This document shows positions 62,294 to 64,000 of a DNA stretch of 64,000 nt, one piece after another. This DNA comes from Setophaga petechia. Taxonomy: Eukaryota; Chordata; Aves; Passeriformes; Parulidae. Where the stretch lies: assembly GCA_024362935.1 (NCBI GenBank), contig JANCRA010000019.1:6444501-6508500 (forward strand), written 5' to 3'. How positions within the stretch are numbered: position 1 is the stretch's first letter; every line of letters starts with the position of its first letter. Both the position numbers and the translations under genes were made by a program. Under the pieces are notes generated by a model. The model saw only the letters and a program-made list of their open reading frames with translations, ran no database searches and had not been told where the DNA came from.

Positions 62294-62420
62294 GTGAGTA
62301 GCGCTCGGTGCCGCTCGGCGGCAGCCGGGCACGGCGTCCATCCCCAGCTGCGGGCAGGAGCGGGCTCGCCGCCGGCAGCCACGACCCCCGTGCCGCAGCT
62401 GAAGCCGCCCCGGGTGCAGC

Positions 62421-62476
62421 GGGACGGACGGGACGGGATAGGACAGGATGGGACGGGACGGGACGGGACGGGACGG
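62421..62476. repeat. GGGAC pentanucleotide array
   Basis: About eleven GGGAC/GGGAT/GGAC units, of which the last five or so (from about 62449) are exact. The G-runs, spaced by two-base AC loops, give a potential G-quadruplex on the plus strand. Confidence 0.9.
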
Positions 62477-62910
62477 TGGCCCCCGCGGCCGGGGCGGGAC
62501 AGCGGCTGTGGCCGCCCTCCCCGGGAGGAACGGCAGGGACTCGGCGCAAAAGGCGTTTCCCCCGGTCCCCCGGAGGGTCGGGAGCTGCAAGCCGGGAGCC
62601 CCCGGCGCTCGGGCTCTCACCGTCACGTCCCTCCCCAGGAGCTCCCAGCGCAGAGCCCGGGTAGCACCCGGCTGACCTCGGCCCCGGGAGCGGGGTCAGG
62701 ATCCCTCCCCGGGGCGGGATCGCGCCCCGGGCCGCGCCACCTCTCTGGTCCCAGCGCAGGTACCACCTCGGCTGGGCCCCCGCTCAGGGCCCTTCTGCCT
62801 CGTCTCACGAAGATGAAGCAGCATCCGTGCAGCCCTCGCCCCACCGCGAAGAGGGTCCCGCTCGGAGAGCGTCTGCTCTCGGAGCCCAGGGCTCCCGTGC
62901 CAAGTTAGAG

Positions 62911-64000
62911 AGAGAAGCAGCAACAGGCGAGTGTTTCCGTAGAGAGACTTCCAGTGCCAGCCTTCCTTATCAAGAGAAAGAGCTCTTCCCGAAGTCTGTC
63001 ATTAGGTAATGTCAGTGAGTAAGAAAAAGCAGGTAATGAAAATTGGGCACAAATACAGAAAATGAAATAGGATTATTCTTGTAGACTCCAGTAAGAACCC
63101 ACAGTAATTTAATAGTGGTGTCATTTACTTTATGCAACCGTTCCATTATTTCATTTTTGCTGTTGAAAAATGTAAAATGAAAACTTTAACATATGATGCT
63201 TGTCACTATGATGTAATGGCAAGGAGTCTCCCTGTACCTCTGTTGCACAAACAGAATGTCAGCTTTGAATCCAGTGCTCTGCAGAGCTGTGGGCTCTGGA
63301 GGTAGCTACACCACTGCTCTATTACAGGACCAGAAGAAATAAACACCAGTTTGACTAAACAGAACACCGGAATCATTATCCGCTAGGAGATTCCTAGTGG
63401 TGGTTCCTAAAATTAGGAACGTCATGTTAAAATTAGGAGTATCTCTTTAAACTCAGAGCCAACAGAGTGTAAAACAAGCACTGTGTTTTATGAAATGCTC
63501 AAAGGTGAGAGAACAATTACTTTATTTCCTCTTTATTTTTTATCTACTCCTCTCATCAATACTTACTTTGATATCTTTACTCTAGGTCCCAAATACTTAA
63601 TCGTGGAAGCATCACCTAAGGTGTTATACACTCTCTACCCCTTGCTTAGAACAGACTGACTAGTGATGTCAGAGGACTGAGCTTAAAGTACTGGGGAGGA
63701 GTTTTCAGGCTGTAGGGTGTCTGTGTCTCTTGGAGCCCAGGTCAAAGGTTGATGAAGTTGAAGCATTTAAGCAACTATCAGAACTCAGTCACTTACAGAA
63801 ATTCATCCCATCTTCTTGTCACTAAGAAAACTGACAGCAAGTTTTGGAAGTACTCTGGAGATCTCCTGGCATTCAGAAGTAGAGGACTCTTAGCCAGAGG
63901 TTCATTACTCCTCGCTTGCTGTTTTCAAAACTTGTCAAAGCAAGGCGAAACAAAGAAGCCCAGGAAGTGTCATGGTCAAAGTGAATGTGCGCTAAGCCAA
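62911..64000. other. AT-rich flank after the CpG island, nothing recognised
   Basis: Composition drops sharply to AT-rich, as expected of a first intron. A possible donor (TTAG then GTAATG) occurs at about 63005. No exon or repeat was recognised. Confidence 0.5.

Larger units (their letters stand above)
59986..62910. promoter_or_regulatory. Large CpG island, probable promoter / first-exon region of the next gene (RGS20 by synteny)
   Basis: Nearly 3 kb of very GC- and CpG-rich DNA, far larger than the ATP6V1H island. It contains a CT tract (60518-60545), GCC runs, a CTC run (about 60980-61003), a CA/CG repeat (61831-61872) and a GGGAC array (62421-62476). Good plus-strand donors occur at 60948 and 62294. 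In human, RGS20 lies next to ATP6V1H in divergent orientation, so this is most simply its promoter region. No RGS20 residues were recognised here; the RGS domain would lie further right, outside the window. Long frames on both strands reflect stop-codon scarcity in GC-rich DNA. Confidence 0.6.

Noticed and set aside
59939..62908. Very long overlapping ORFs on both strands of the CpG island (up to 384 codons).
   Set aside because: They overlap in several frames and on both strands, and they are low-complexity Pro/Ala/Arg/Gly translations of GC-rich DNA. No domain is recognisable, and strong splice donors interrupt them.
1..64000. CRISPR arrays, prokaryotic operons, tRNA or rRNA genes.
   Set aside because: No regularly spaced repeats, no tRNA-like cloverleaf with A and B boxes, and no rRNA sequence was recognised. 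The DNA is clearly vertebrate nuclear.

Overview
The window reads as vertebrate, and specifically avian, genomic DNA. Genes are split into short exons with GT-AG introns, and many CR1-type LINE 3' ends and avian-looking retroviral LTRs are scattered through the introns and intergenic space. The LTR types recognised from memory resemble those of songbirds, so a passerine is the most likely source. That is inference and no species is claimed. No bacterial-type gene, CRISPR array, tRNA or rRNA was seen.

Positions 1-35,060 hold most of one gene on the minus strand, ATP6V1H, which encodes subunit H of the vacuolar proton ATPase. Eleven coding exons were placed base by base. All junctions keep the reading frame and all are canonical GT-AG. 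Together they encode residues 1-422 plus part of codon 423. The last coding exon (about 57 residues) was not found and should lie left of position 1. A non-coding first exon sits in a CpG-rich promoter at about 34.6-35.06 kb. That promoter carries two palindromic E-box/CLEAR-like sites, which fits the known control of V-ATPase genes by the TFEB/TFE3/MITF family. The 54-nt exon that is alternatively spliced in mammals (SFD-alpha versus SFD-beta) is intact.

The introns hold LTRs of several families, including a roughly 1 kb LTR only 54 bp from exon 3 and a roughly 1.28 kb LTR in the next intron, plus CR1 fragments.

Positions 35-60 kb are intergenic. A CR1 end and two minus-strand LTRs lie just beyond the promoter. 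An ERVL-like LTR at 37.9-38.86 kb has been split by a second LTR. A broken retroviral integrase remnant lies at 45.7-46.2 kb, and further LTR and CR1 pieces follow. No coding exon was recognised in this stretch.

Positions 59.99-62.9 kb are a large GC- and CpG-rich island with simple repeats, a GGGAC array and two good plus-strand splice donors. Human gene order places RGS20 next to ATP6V1H in head-to-head orientation, so this is most simply the promoter and alternative first exons of RGS20. No RGS20 protein sequence was recognised, so the assignment rests on synteny only. The long overlapping ORFs in the island look like by-products of GC richness.

No undescribed multi-gene system was found. 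The most useful observations are the nested LTR, the LTR abutting exon 3, the paired CLEAR-like sites, the conserved alternative exon, the integrase relic, the GGGAC G-run array, and an unexplained roughly 100-codon open frame in an intron at 18.66-18.97 kb.
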